DNA from: H2-BAC3 sp045863035
GTDB taxonomy: Bacteria; Bacteroidota; Ignavibacteria; Ignavibacteriales; Ignavibacteriaceae
Assembly: GCA_045863035.1 (NCBI GenBank)
Contig: BTUV01000073.1
Location: 1 to 15,216 of the forward strand
DNA length: 15,216 nt
Direction of reading: 5' to 3'
The translations under genes and the position numbers were made by a program. Every line of letters starts with the position of its first letter. The stretch's first letter is position 1. Positions 9,159-15,216 of this stretch are shown here, piece after piece. The notes beneath the pieces are model-generated. The model was not told the origin of the DNA, did not search any database, and worked only from the letters and a program-made list of their open reading frames with translations.

Positions 9159-10028
9159 TTATTCAAGAACGAGGTCAAGTGTTTTAGAAAATTTATCGAG
9201 CTTTTCAAGTATCTGGCTGCTTTTTTTCTTATTCTTCAGTGCACATTCGGTCGCAATTGCGTTAATCAGCACTGATATAGCAGAAAACGAATTTGTATAA
9301 AGCATATTTTCAGAGTTGACAGTCAGAACAGTATCAGTATAAAAGGTGAACGGGGCTGAGTGTTTATCAGTTATGGCAGTAAAGCCGATGCCCTGCTCCC
9401 CGGCGCATTTTGCGGTTTCGATGGTTTCTTTAGAATAGGGCGGAAAGGAAATGAGAATCATATAGTCTTCTGCTCCTTTATAGACCAGCGATTCCGGAAA
9501 GCTGTTCCAGGTATGATTCATTACCGCCGCGTCAATCCCCACCTGATTAAGCTGATATGCAAGTATCTCCGCCAGGAGATAAGAAATGCCCAACCCCGCT
9601 GTATATACCTTTCTTGCCTTGAGCAGGCGGCTTATCGTCCGGTTAAAATGATCGCGGTCAATGCGCGCGAGTGTATCACCGATATTTTTTATATCCAGAT
9701 TTGCAACGGCGGTAAGTGTATCATCTTTCAGATTTTTCGCGTCAAAGAGGGGGAAGATGGATTTGTTTTTAATTTTGTGCTGAAGCGAAAGCGATATCTT
9801 TTCCCGCATTTCAATATAGCCGTCCATACCTATTCTTTGCGCGAAACGGGTGATAGAAGCAACGCTGGATGAGGTAAGACGTGAGAGCTCATTCACATTG
9901 TGAAATGGTATCTTGTCAAAGTTTTCCAGTATATAATCAGCTATCTTCTTCTGACTCTTGGGAAGATCAGCGTATCCGGTTGTTATCAGGTCTTTTACTG
10001 AAATGTCTGCGTTCATATTGCGTGGCAT
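9159..10028 (-). CDS. MurR/RpiR-family transcriptional regulator (HTH plus SIS domain)
   Basis: Predicted cytoplasmic DNA-binding regulator. The N-terminal HTH-6 domain (about residues 20-90) contains LPKSQKKIADYI and the recognition region SSSVASITRFAQRIGMDGY. A SIS domain follows at about 125-260, with AGLGISYLLAEILAYQL and LISFPPYSKETIETA, the fold that binds phosphosugars in this family. I prefer the ATG at 10028 (289 aa) because AGGA lies five bases before it. A GTG at 10040 would add four residues, but it has no convincing SD and falls in a predicted hairpin arm; an ATG at 10016 also lacks an SD. The gene heads the tight cluster with the TonB receptor, surface protein and PorV-like genes, so it probably controls them. 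No sugar kinase, isomerase or deaminase gene is in view, so the effector cannot be assigned. Confidence 0.9.
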   Translation of the reverse strand: MPRNMNADISVKDLITTGYADLPKSQKKIADYILENFDKIPFHNVNELSRLTSSSVASITRFAQRIGMDGYIEMREKISLSLQHKIKNKSIFPLFDAKNLKDDTLTAVANLDIKNIGDTLARIDRDHFNRTISRLLKARKVYTAGLGISYLLAEILAYQLNQVGIDAAVMNHTWNSFPESLVYKGAEDYMILISFPPYSKETIETAKCAGEQGIGFTAITDKHSAPFTFYTDTVLTVNSENMLYTNSFSAISVLINAIATECALKNKKKSSQILEKLDKFSKTLDLVLE

Positions 10029-10033
10029 ACCAG

Positions 10034-10037
10034 TCCT
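10034..10037 (-). promoter_or_regulatory. Ribosome binding site selecting the ATG at 10028
   Basis: AGGA five bases before the ATG at 10028 on the minus strand. Neither the GTG at 10040 nor the ATG at 10016 has a comparable SD match, so this site decides the start of the RpiR-type gene. Confidence 0.5.
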
Positions 10038-10039
10038 CA

Positions 10040-10072
10040 CGCCGCCTGCTTTGACTGCAGAAACAGACGGCG
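10040..10072. promoter_or_regulatory. Inverted repeat upstream of the RpiR-type gene (possible operator or leader hairpin)
   Basis: The arms CGCCGCCTG (10040-10048) and CAGACGGCG (10064-10072) are complementary except at one position, with 15 bases between them and a CTGCAG near the centre. In minus-strand RNA the odd pair is a G-U wobble, giving a nine-pair stem that can extend by about two pairs. It sits directly before the ribosome binding site and is not followed by a T run, so it is not a normal terminator. RpiR-family proteins bind inverted repeats and often regulate themselves, so an operator is plausible; an RNA hairpin protecting the mRNA is the alternative. Confidence 0.4.
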
Positions 10073-10088
10073 CGGAACTGATATAATA

Positions 10089-11183
10089 TTATTTCAGTAA
10101 AGACATTTTTTTAACCGCTACATTCTGTCCGGATACCAGGCGATATACATACATTCCGGAAGAGAGCTTAGAAGCATCAAACTCAGCTTCATGATATCCT
10201 TTTTCCATCTGACCGTTTACCAGAACGGCAACTTCGTTTCCGAGAACATCATAAATACGGAGTGAGGTTTCAGCATCTTTTTCAAGATAGAAAGAAATTC
10301 TGGTTGATGGGTTAAACGGATTCGGATAGTTCTGCTGCAGAGCAAAAGTATTAGCCGCGGTCATTTCTTCTTTCACTCCAACCAATGCACTATATACGAG
10401 CACTGCGTCTCCCATCTGCTCAATCATTGCGGCTTTGGTCGGACCATAGGCAATAGCAACATACATATTAAGAGTTGCACCAACCGCAAATGAAACCGGC
10501 GCCGCGCCTGCTACTGCTACTCCGCCATCTCCGCCGGTCGCAACTGAATCAGAAAACGTACCGGTGGTCATGTAATCATAAAACAGTGTATCGGTGTAAA
10601 ACAAATCATACCAGTCAAACAACGTTACCGATGTAAGCGGATGTGAAAGTGATTTGAAGCCAACATACGATGCTCCTTTATATGAGTAAAAGAGTGAGTT
10701 GTCTGCATCATATTTCAGGACTTCATTTCCGTATGTTCCCTCGTTAATAGGTATCATTTCAAAGCCGGGAATTGCATTAAATGCTTCCGTACCGTTATTA
10801 GTCACAGAAAACTTAGATATGGTAAATGATGCATTTGTCCAGCCGTAATTGCTCACCACGGCTGAAACAACCGGAGGTTTGTTTGAGTAAGAGTTATCTA
10901 TGCCAACATTTATTTCAAAATCCCCCCAGGTAGCAGGGCTGACGGTTGCCGGAGCTACAATTCCTTCCGCGTCTTCCTGATAGTCAAATACTTCCGTGCG
11001 TGATTTTGCAAGAAGAAATGACAGACGGTCAACCTGTCTGACTGATACATCCGGAGCGCTTACCCGAACGCGACCGTACGTACCGAGAACTACATGCAGT
11101 GCACCGGTGGCAAATTCCTGTGCCTGAATTCCTGCCGGAAAAGCAAGCAGGAGAGCTAATGTGAAGAGGTAAAATTTCTTCAT
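10089..11183 (-). CDS. Secreted protein with classical T9SS type A sorting tail
   Basis: A 364-aa exported protein of unknown activity. Residues 1-22 are a signal peptide (Lys-Lys, hydrophobic core, ending IQAQ). The central 23-275 is beta-rich, with a repeated aromatic and Thr/Ser character and no catalytic motif that I recognise. From about residue 280 comes a textbook Por-secretion tail: NYPNPFNPSTRISFYL, then LRIYDVLGNEVAVLV, then SSGMYVYRLVSG and a basic VKKMSLLK end. Such tails direct passage through T9SS and usually attachment to the surface. The NPFNPST form is frequent in Ignavibacteria and relatives. The gene lies 60 bp upstream of the RpiR-type gene and 83 bp downstream of the cyanophycinase-like gene, so it may have its own transcript. 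AAAGGA about nine bases before the ATG supports the start. Confidence 0.88.
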   Translation of the reverse strand: MKKFYLFTLALLLAFPAGIQAQEFATGALHVVLGTYGRVRVSAPDVSVRQVDRLSFLLAKSRTEVFDYQEDAEGIVAPATVSPATWGDFEINVGIDNSYSNKPPVVSAVVSNYGWTNASFTISKFSVTNNGTEAFNAIPGFEMIPINEGTYGNEVLKYDADNSLFYSYKGASYVGFKSLSHPLTSVTLFDWYDLFYTDTLFYDYMTTGTFSDSVATGGDGGVAVAGAAPVSFAVGATLNMYVAIAYGPTKAAMIEQMGDAVLVYSALVGVKEEMTAANTFALQQNYPNPFNPSTRISFYLEKDAETSLRIYDVLGNEVAVLVNGQMEKGYHEAEFDASKLSSGMYVYRLVSGQNVAVKKMSLLK

Positions 11184-11266
11184 GGAGATATTCCTTTATA
11201 TATAGTTGATGAATATTTGTTTTTAATCTTATGTATATCGGCTGAATTTTTTGAACGTTTGGTCTT

Positions 11267-12115
11267 TTATTTTATTCTCTGTTTTTTACTGATGCTGTAT
11301 TTGTCACCGCTTATCAGCAGGTCAATCACCATACCTTCGGCGGCAAAGTTGCCGTGTTTGTCAGTACGGATATTTTTTGCCTTTGTTGCATTCATGACCA
11401 TCACCTGGCTTTCGCCGAGCACCTCAAACCTGTCGCCGCCGGTTACAATAATTGCCGTTGCCTCGTCTATGGCGATGCCCAGCAGTTTGGGGTTTTCATA
11501 CATAAGGGACATAAGCCGGTTGTGGCGTTTCCGCTTTATGAAGTGCTGGTCAACAATCACATTTTCAAAAAAGCCAAACCCTTCTTTTGTATCAACGTTT
11601 CCTTTTTCAATTGTTATGAAAGCGCTGTTTGAATCTTTGTTCTTCAGTTCATCACCGGTAAGCATTATTTTGCTCATTACCGCCGCGCCCGCGCTGGTAC
11701 CCGAAATCACTCCGCCATTTTTATATATCTCTTTTATCCGGGCAAGAAATTTTGTGCCGAGCAGATCGCGTGTTAACACGCTCTGGTCACCGCCTGAAAA
11801 AAAGATGCCGGTAACGCCATCAAGCTTTGTGAGATTTTCCGGCTTGTCAAGCTCTTCTTTTTTGCCGTATATATATGAAATGTTCCGGTAACCGAGCTCA
11901 TTCAGCCCTTTCATCTGATATTCGGCTGTTTCAATCGGCTCTCCGCTTGCGTTCGGAATGATAACCAGTTTTGCACTCTTTCCGCCGGCAAGTTCCATAA
12001 TCTTATGCATTACATAACCAGGTCTGTCTCCTCCGCCGATGATAACAAGACTTCCCTTGGTTTGCGCTGAAACCAGTGAGGCAAATAGCAGAACAATAGT
12101 GATAAGATGTTTCAT
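11267..12115 (-). CDS. Exported cyanophycinase-like peptidase (family S51)
   Basis: Predicted serine peptidase of the S51 family, 282 aa. Cyanophycinases cut the Asp-Arg polymer cyanophycin into beta-Asp-Arg dipeptides; other S51 members cleave Asp dipeptides. Visible family signatures are GSLVIIGGGDRPG at 21-33, FFSGGDQ at 105-111, the nucleophile Ser141 in GTSAGA, DQHF at 189-192 and IDEATAI at 216-222. The length fits cyanophycinase (about 270-300 aa) better than the shorter dipeptidase E. Residues 1-18 look like a signal peptide (MKHLITIVLLFASLVSAQ), so the enzyme is probably periplasmic or secreted and acts on external polymer. The gene lies 94 bp downstream of the M20 peptidase gene on the same strand. 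No clear SD precedes the ATG at 12115. No cyanophycin synthetase or isoaspartyl dipeptidase gene is in view, so the true substrate could be another Asp-containing peptide. Confidence 0.85.
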   Translation of the reverse strand: MKHLITIVLLFASLVSAQTKGSLVIIGGGDRPGYVMHKIMELAGGKSAKLVIIPNASGEPIETAEYQMKGLNELGYRNISYIYGKKEELDKPENLTKLDGVTGIFFSGGDQSVLTRDLLGTKFLARIKEIYKNGGVISGTSAGAAVMSKIMLTGDELKNKDSNSAFITIEKGNVDTKEGFGFFENVIVDQHFIKRKRHNRLMSLMYENPKLLGIAIDEATAIIVTGGDRFEVLGESQVMVMNATKAKNIRTDKHGNFAAEGMVIDLLISGDKYSISKKQRIK

Positions 12116-12156
12116 ATCAAAGAATACATTTGTAAAAAGAAAATGACGAAAAAACT

Positions 12157-12165
12157 TTATCCACA
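12157..12165 (+). promoter_or_regulatory. Single consensus DnaA-box sequence
   Basis: TTATCCACA, the high-affinity DnaA box consensus, lies in the 94-bp gap between the M20 and cyanophycinase-like genes. No second box was seen nearby and there is no AT-rich unwinding element or dnaA gene, so this is not an origin. It may be a regulatory or titration site, or chance. Confidence 0.25.
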
Positions 12166-12209
12166 GAATGCATCCCGCCCAAAAGGCAGGTCTCCGGCGC
12201 GGCAGCTTT

Positions 12210-13301
12210 TTACGGCTGTTGCAGCAGTGCCAGAGCTATATCCGTTGCCTTCATCAGATCAGCAACCATGATATACTCATCATCCGCGTGCGGATTTTTA
12301 GCACCGATACCGATATTCACCGATGGAATACCGTTTGCGTTCAGCGAGTTAGCATCGCTTCCGCCGAGTGATATAACCGGTTCCGGCTTCATACCCGCGG
12401 CGGTGATGGCTGCTTCAATGGCCGGTATTGTATATACATTCCGGTCAACCGTGTACGGGGTGAAATCCCACTCATCAGCAAAGATGAGCGAGCCGCCCGA
12501 ATTCAGAGTTTCTGTTTCAAAGATATCTTTCAGCCGTGAGACTTCCTCTTCAACGCGTCTGGTGTCAAAGGAGCGGACTTCGCCATGCAGCACAACCCGG
12601 TCGGGAACCACATTCACCGCGCTTCCGCCTTTAATAAGACCAAAATTCATGGTGGTCTGCTCATCAAGCCGCCCCTGCTTAATCTGCGCAAGCGCTCTGG
12701 CAGCAATAGCAATGGCGTTTATTCCTTTTTCCGGCTCAATACCTGAGTGAGAAGCACGTCCGACTATCTCAATGCGAATCATTTTTGCTCCGCAGGCAGA
12801 ATAAATATACTTGCCGGGAAGATGGGATGAATCAAACACAAACCCTCCCGCTATAGCCGGGTCAGGTTTCAGGTTTTTTGAGCCGCCGAGTGTGGTTTCC
12901 TCACAGACCGTGAAGGCAAGCGTGAATCCGGGTGCACCGGGCTGATGTTTTATGATTTGTTCAGCGGAGGCAAGAAGAATGGCACATCCGGCGCGGTTAT
13001 CCGCCCCGAGTATGGTTCCTCCTGATCCGTGGATTTTTCCGTCTGTAATTTGCGGGACAAGATCCAGTGTGGGTCTTGCTGTATCCATGTGTGAAAGAAG
13101 AATTTTCCTCCCCCCGTCCTTATACCGGGCTATCAGATTGCCGGTATTGCTGCCGGTGAGCCCGGCAGTATCATCCTCGGTTATGCTCATGCCGAGCGGC
13201 TCAAGAACCGACCGGATATAGTCAGCCACTGCTTTTTCATTGCACGAAAGCGCATCTATCCTGATCAAATCAAGGAACAACTCAACTGTCCGGGGTTCCA
13301 C
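12210..13301 (-). CDS. M20-family metallopeptidase (peptidase T-like)
   Basis: Predicted cytosolic zinc-dependent aminopeptidase or tripeptidase, 363 aa, without a signal peptide. The M20 metal and catalytic residues are in place: His71 and Asp73 in LLSHMDTARP, bridging Asp101 in GADNRAG, the Glu134-Glu135 pair in CEETTLGG, Asp157 in FDSS and His338 in GAKNPHADDE. The inserted dimerisation lid is marked by ASHSGIEPEKGINAI at 184-198. The pattern fits the PepT-like branch better than succinyl-diaminopimelate desuccinylase or carboxypeptidase G2. The start is a GTG at 13301, supported by GAAGG seven bases upstream; no ATG is close. It is followed by the cyanophycinase-like gene on the same strand and faces the YfcC-family transporter gene, which suggests a role in breaking down imported peptides. 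The exact substrate is not shown by the sequence. Confidence 0.9.
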   Translation of the reverse strand: MEPRTVELFLDLIRIDALSCNEKAVADYIRSVLEPLGMSITEDDTAGLTGSNTGNLIARYKDGGRKILLSHMDTARPTLDLVPQITDGKIHGSGGTILGADNRAGCAILLASAEQIIKHQPGAPGFTLAFTVCEETTLGGSKNLKPDPAIAGGFVFDSSHLPGKYIYSACGAKMIRIEIVGRASHSGIEPEKGINAIAIAARALAQIKQGRLDEQTTMNFGLIKGGSAVNVVPDRVVLHGEVRSFDTRRVEEEVSRLKDIFETETLNSGGSLIFADEWDFTPYTVDRNVYTIPAIEAAITAAGMKPEPVISLGGSDANSLNANGIPSVNIGIGAKNPHADDEYIMVADLMKATDIALALLQQP

Positions 13302-13353
13302 AGTGTAACCTTCTTTACCGTTTTGGATGAAAGTGAAAATTCTTTACCTTAAA

Positions 13354-13379
13354 ATTGTAAATATTATTACCTTTGTCAA
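13354..13379 (-). promoter_or_regulatory. Candidate promoter for the M20 peptidase gene
   Basis: On the minus strand TTGACA (13379-13374) is followed after 14 bases by TACAAT (13359-13354), which continues as TACAATTT and so also resembles a Bacteroidota TAnnTTTG -7 box. The spacer is short for a sigma-70 promoter but close to the Bacteroidota geometry. Distance to the GTG start is about 50 bases. Confidence 0.35.
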
Positions 13380-13447
13380 GGAAAATCGTTACTATTTTTA
13401 CACTTTTTCTTCGATGGAGTTCAGGGGGTAGGCAGGTGCCCTCCGTC

Positions 13448-13470
13448 CGGAAGGAAAATTTCCGATTTTT
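13448..13470 (+). terminator. Weak terminator or attenuator-like hairpin in the transporter leader
   Basis: CGGAA / TTCCG pair around a seven-base loop (an alternative fold pairs GGAAA with TTTCC), followed by A and six T residues on the plus strand. Because it lies about 135 bases before the YfcC-family start codon it could act as an attenuator. The stem is short and the call is tentative. Confidence 0.25.
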
Positions 13471-13603
13471 TGCTATGTTGCACCCGACCGGGCAGAGGCG
13501 CTTTCCCGCCGGGGGGAGTGGAACCGGCGGAATAAGGGGGCAGGACCGGATACGCAGAGAAACAGTATATATATTACTCAACTAACGAAAGCATGTTTGC
13601 CGT

Positions 13604-15013
13604 ATGAGCAGTACCAAAGCATTCAGACTGAAGGTGCCAAACACCTATCTTCTCATTTTTCTTCTGCTGGTTTTTATCGCAGCGCTTACCAGGGTTATAC
13701 CCGGCGGGGAGTATGAACGGCAGGAGGTAAACGGAAGAATGGTGGTGGTTCAAAACTCATTTAAGTATGTTGACAATGAACCACAGGGAGTGGTTGCCCT
13801 TTTCACTTCTCCTTTGAAAGGATTTGTTGAAGCTGCTATGATTATCGGCTTCATACTTATTGTCGGCGGTGCATTTAACGTTCTTGCGGCCACAAACGCT
13901 ATAACTGCTTTTATTACCAAACTTGCGCGGGCACACAAACACTCAAGAACACTGCAAACATTTTTTATTCCTGTTCTGTTGCTTATGTTCTCTCTCGGAG
14001 GCGCAACGTTTGGCATGAATGAGGAGATTATTCCATTCGTGCTGATTACCGTTCCCATCTGTCTTGCGCTCGGATATGATTCCATTACCGGAGTGGCAAT
14101 TCCCCTTGTTGGCGCTCATATCGGCTTTGCAAGCGCGTTTCTGAATCCGTTCAACGTTGGCATCGCGCAGGGTATTGCTGATGTCCCCCTTTTCTCCGGT
14201 ATCGGCTACCGCGTCATCTGCTGGGCTATATCAACCGCTGTTGCAGTATTCTTTCTTCTCTATTATGTTAAAAAGCTCTCAAAAAATCCGGAATCCAGCC
14301 CGATGTATGCCGAAGATACTGAGCTGCGCAAGAGCGGACACATTGACAATATATACGAGAATCAGATTGAACTCACCGGAAAACATAAACTGGTTCTTAC
14401 CACCTTTGTCGTTTCTCTTATAATGCTGGTGATTGGGGTTGTTAAGTTCGATTGGTATATAGAAGAAATCGCTGCGATGTTCTTCATTATGGGTATTGCA
14501 ACCGGCATCATCGGCGGACTGAACAGTGATTCACTCATCAAAGCATTTATTGACGGCGCAAAAGATTTAGTCGGCACCGCTCTCATCGTAGCCCTTGCCC
14601 GCGCAACGCTGGTCATTTCACGTGACGGACAGATAATTGATACCGTGCTTTACGGACTGGCCCCGTTTATCGAATCCTCTTCTCCAATCTTTGCCTCGCA
14701 GAAGATGTTCATCGTACAGGCGATTATCAACTTCTTTGTTCACTCAGGCAGCGGACAGGCAGCTCTTACCATGCCAATCATGGCGCCGCTGGCTGATCTT
14801 GCCGGAGTCTCACGCCAGACCGCGATACTTGCTTTCCAGTTTGGTGAATATACAAACATTATCATCCCCACCTCCGCGGTAACCATGGGCGCCCTGGCAA
14901 TGGCAAAAGTCCCTTGGCAGAAATGGGCGAAGTGGGTACTGCCGCTGCAGATCATTCTTATGCTGCTCGGCCTGCTGCTGCTGATACCGCCAAACCTGAT
15001 GGGATGGAGTTAA
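13604..15013 (+). CDS. YfcC-family membrane transporter
   Basis: Predicted inner-membrane transporter of 469 aa in the YfcC / DcuC-like (ion transporter) superfamily, whose members include putative basic amino acid antiporters and C4-dicarboxylate carriers. The N-terminus has the family opening KVPNTYLLIFLLLVFIAAL, then TRVIPGGEYERQ. About 11-12 hydrophobic segments follow, split by a hydrophilic loop at about 224-262. The C-terminal half carries the conserved HSGSGQAALTMPIMAPLADL from residue 380 and the AILAFQFGEYTNIIIPTS segment. The length matches the family. The gene is divergent from the M20 peptidase and next to a cyanophycinase-like gene, so uptake or exchange of amino acids or small peptides is a reasonable guess, but the substrate cannot be read from sequence. 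The ATG at 13604 has no clear SD; a five-codon frame (MFAV) from 13593 ends in a TGA overlapping this start. Confidence 0.9.
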   Translation: MSSTKAFRLKVPNTYLLIFLLLVFIAALTRVIPGGEYERQEVNGRMVVVQNSFKYVDNEPQGVVALFTSPLKGFVEAAMIIGFILIVGGAFNVLAATNAITAFITKLARAHKHSRTLQTFFIPVLLLMFSLGGATFGMNEEIIPFVLITVPICLALGYDSITGVAIPLVGAHIGFASAFLNPFNVGIAQGIADVPLFSGIGYRVICWAISTAVAVFFLLYYVKKLSKNPESSPMYAEDTELRKSGHIDNIYENQIELTGKHKLVLTTFVVSLIMLVIGVVKFDWYIEEIAAMFFIMGIATGIIGGLNSDSLIKAFIDGAKDLVGTALIVALARATLVISRDGQIIDTVLYGLAPFIESSSPIFASQKMFIVQAIINFFVHSGSGQAALTMPIMAPLADLAGVSRQTAILAFQFGEYTNIIIPTSAVTMGALAMAKVPWQKWAKWVLPLQIILMLLGLLLLIPPNLMGWS

Positions 15014-15068
15014 ATCAATGTACAATGTATAATTTACAATGTACGATTAAAAAGCATAATATATACGC
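15014..15068 (+). repeat. 55-bp direct repeat, copy 1
   Basis: Begins one base after the transporter's stop codon and is identical over 55 bases to 15162-15216. Its first part is built of 7-base units: CAATGTA, CAATGTA, TAATTTA, CAATGTA (15016-15043). It ends in ATAATATATACGC. No coding function is apparent. The true repeat may be longer, since copy 2 runs into the window edge. Confidence 0.9.
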
Positions 15069-15090
15069 ATTATCATCAATAACTATTCTC

Positions 15091-15120
15091 AATAACTCCG
15101 GGCTTCAGCCCGGAGTTGTT
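15091..15120. repeat. REP-like GC-rich hairpin
   Basis: AACTCCGGGC (15094-15103) and GCCCGGAGTT (15108-15117) form a perfect ten-pair stem with a TTCA loop, extendable by three more pairs including one wobble. It lies 78 bases past the transporter stop and is not followed by a T run, so it looks more like a REP-type palindrome or mRNA 3' stabiliser than an intrinsic terminator. It sits between the two 55-bp repeats. Confidence 0.65.
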
Positions 15121-15161
15121 AACAAGCATATAATTAACAACCCGCCAACCTTGTCGGTAAT

Positions 15162-15216
15162 ATCAATGTACAATGTATAATTTACAATGTACGATTAAAA
15201 AGCATAATATATACGC
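15162..15216 (+). repeat. 55-bp direct repeat, copy 2 (reaches window edge)
   Basis: Perfect copy of 15014-15068, offset by 148 bp. The bases just before the two copies differ, so the left boundary is real, while the right boundary is unknown because the window ends here. It may be the start of a further 148-bp unit or a simple flanking duplicate. Confidence 0.9.

Larger units (their letters stand above)
13302..13603. other. Divergent intergenic region with a GC-rich hairpin-forming core
   Basis: This 302-bp gap separates the divergent M20 and YfcC-family genes. Its flanks (13302-13423 and 13561-13603) are AT-rich, while about 13424-13560 is GC-rich and can fold. A seven-pair stem CCGCCGG (13506-13512) / CCGGCGG (13524-13530) encloses 11 bases, and a smaller hairpin with a T run lies at 13448-13470. 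Short open frames exist on both strands (88 codons minus, 70 codons plus), but neither has a convincing SD or domain. The core could be a 5' leader element of the transporter gene or an inserted dispersed repeat. No known riboswitch class was recognised. Confidence 0.4.

Noticed and set aside
9360..9872. 170-codon plus-strand open frame opposite the RpiR-type gene
   Set aside because: It is fully antisense to a gene with clear HTH and SIS domains and has no recognisable motif of its own.
12168..12200. Hairpin CCTGCC / GGCGGG after the M20 gene as a terminator
   Set aside because: Six pairs including a wobble and no following T run on the minus strand; the next gene is close and on the same strand.
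13315..13585. Two overlapping open frames (88 codons minus, 70 codons plus) in the divergent intergenic region
   Set aside because: They cover the same bases on opposite strands, have no convincing ribosome binding site or domain, and overlap the candidate promoter and hairpins. The GC-rich core has few stop codons by composition.
13593..13607. Five-codon frame (MFAV plus stop) whose TGA overlaps the transporter ATG
   Set aside because: Such short overlaps are common by chance, no SD precedes it and the codons carry no attenuation signature.
15014..15216. CRISPR array
   Set aside because: Only two repeats are visible, the spacing of 93 bp is far too long for spacers, and the repeat is AT-rich with internal 7-base units. 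No cas gene is present.

Overview
The window looks like a chromosomal segment from the Ignavibacteria / Bacteroidota–Chlorobiota side of the tree. The evidence is a classical type IX secretion (T9SS) sorting tail with the YPNPFNPST signature, a second protein with a more divergent tail of that style, a PorV/PorQ-type outer-membrane protein, a TonB-dependent receptor with an N-terminal carboxypeptidase-regulatory-like domain, and genes that often lack a Shine-Dalgarno (SD) sequence. No phage, plasmid, CRISPR, rRNA or tRNA signal was seen. The genus cannot be named from sequence alone.

Layout, from right to left along the minus strand. (i) 13301-12210 is a cytosolic M20 metallopeptidase, followed at 12115-11267 by an exported cyanophycinase-like S51 serine peptidase. 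(ii) 11183-10089 is a small secreted protein with a T9SS tail. (iii) 10028-2884 is a tight four-gene cluster: a MurR/RpiR-type SIS-domain regulator, a TonB-dependent receptor, a 923-aa exported surface protein and a PorV/PorQ-like barrel, with gaps of only 23, 17 and 10 bp. (iv) 2862-2679 holds what looks like the frameshifted 3' end of a lost beta-barrel protein gene. (v) 2581-212 is an orphan membrane histidine kinase with three PAS domains. On the plus strand, 13604-15013 encodes a YfcC-family transporter, divergent from the M20 peptidase across a 302-bp region with AT-rich flanks and a GC-rich, hairpin-forming centre. The right edge (15014-15216) is repetitive: a perfect 55-bp direct repeat on either side of a GC-rich REP-like hairpin.

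How the genes may work together (inference). The four-gene cluster reads as a regulated cell-surface unit: a receptor, a surface protein probably exported by T9SS, a PorV-like partner, and a regulator of a family that usually senses phosphosugars. There is no SusD gene, so it is not a standard Sus locus. The right-hand genes suggest peptide or cyanophycin-type polymer use: an exported S51 peptidase, a transporter of a family linked to basic amino acids or carboxylates, and a cytosolic M20 peptidase. The histidine kinase has no response regulator in view.

Two sequence-level signals cut across the genes. TATATA occurs at about 32 separate sites, roughly six times a composition-based guess, mostly through Tyr-Ile and Ile-Tyr codon pairs written with the ATA codon. 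An imperfect inverted repeat sits just upstream of the RpiR gene's ribosome binding site.
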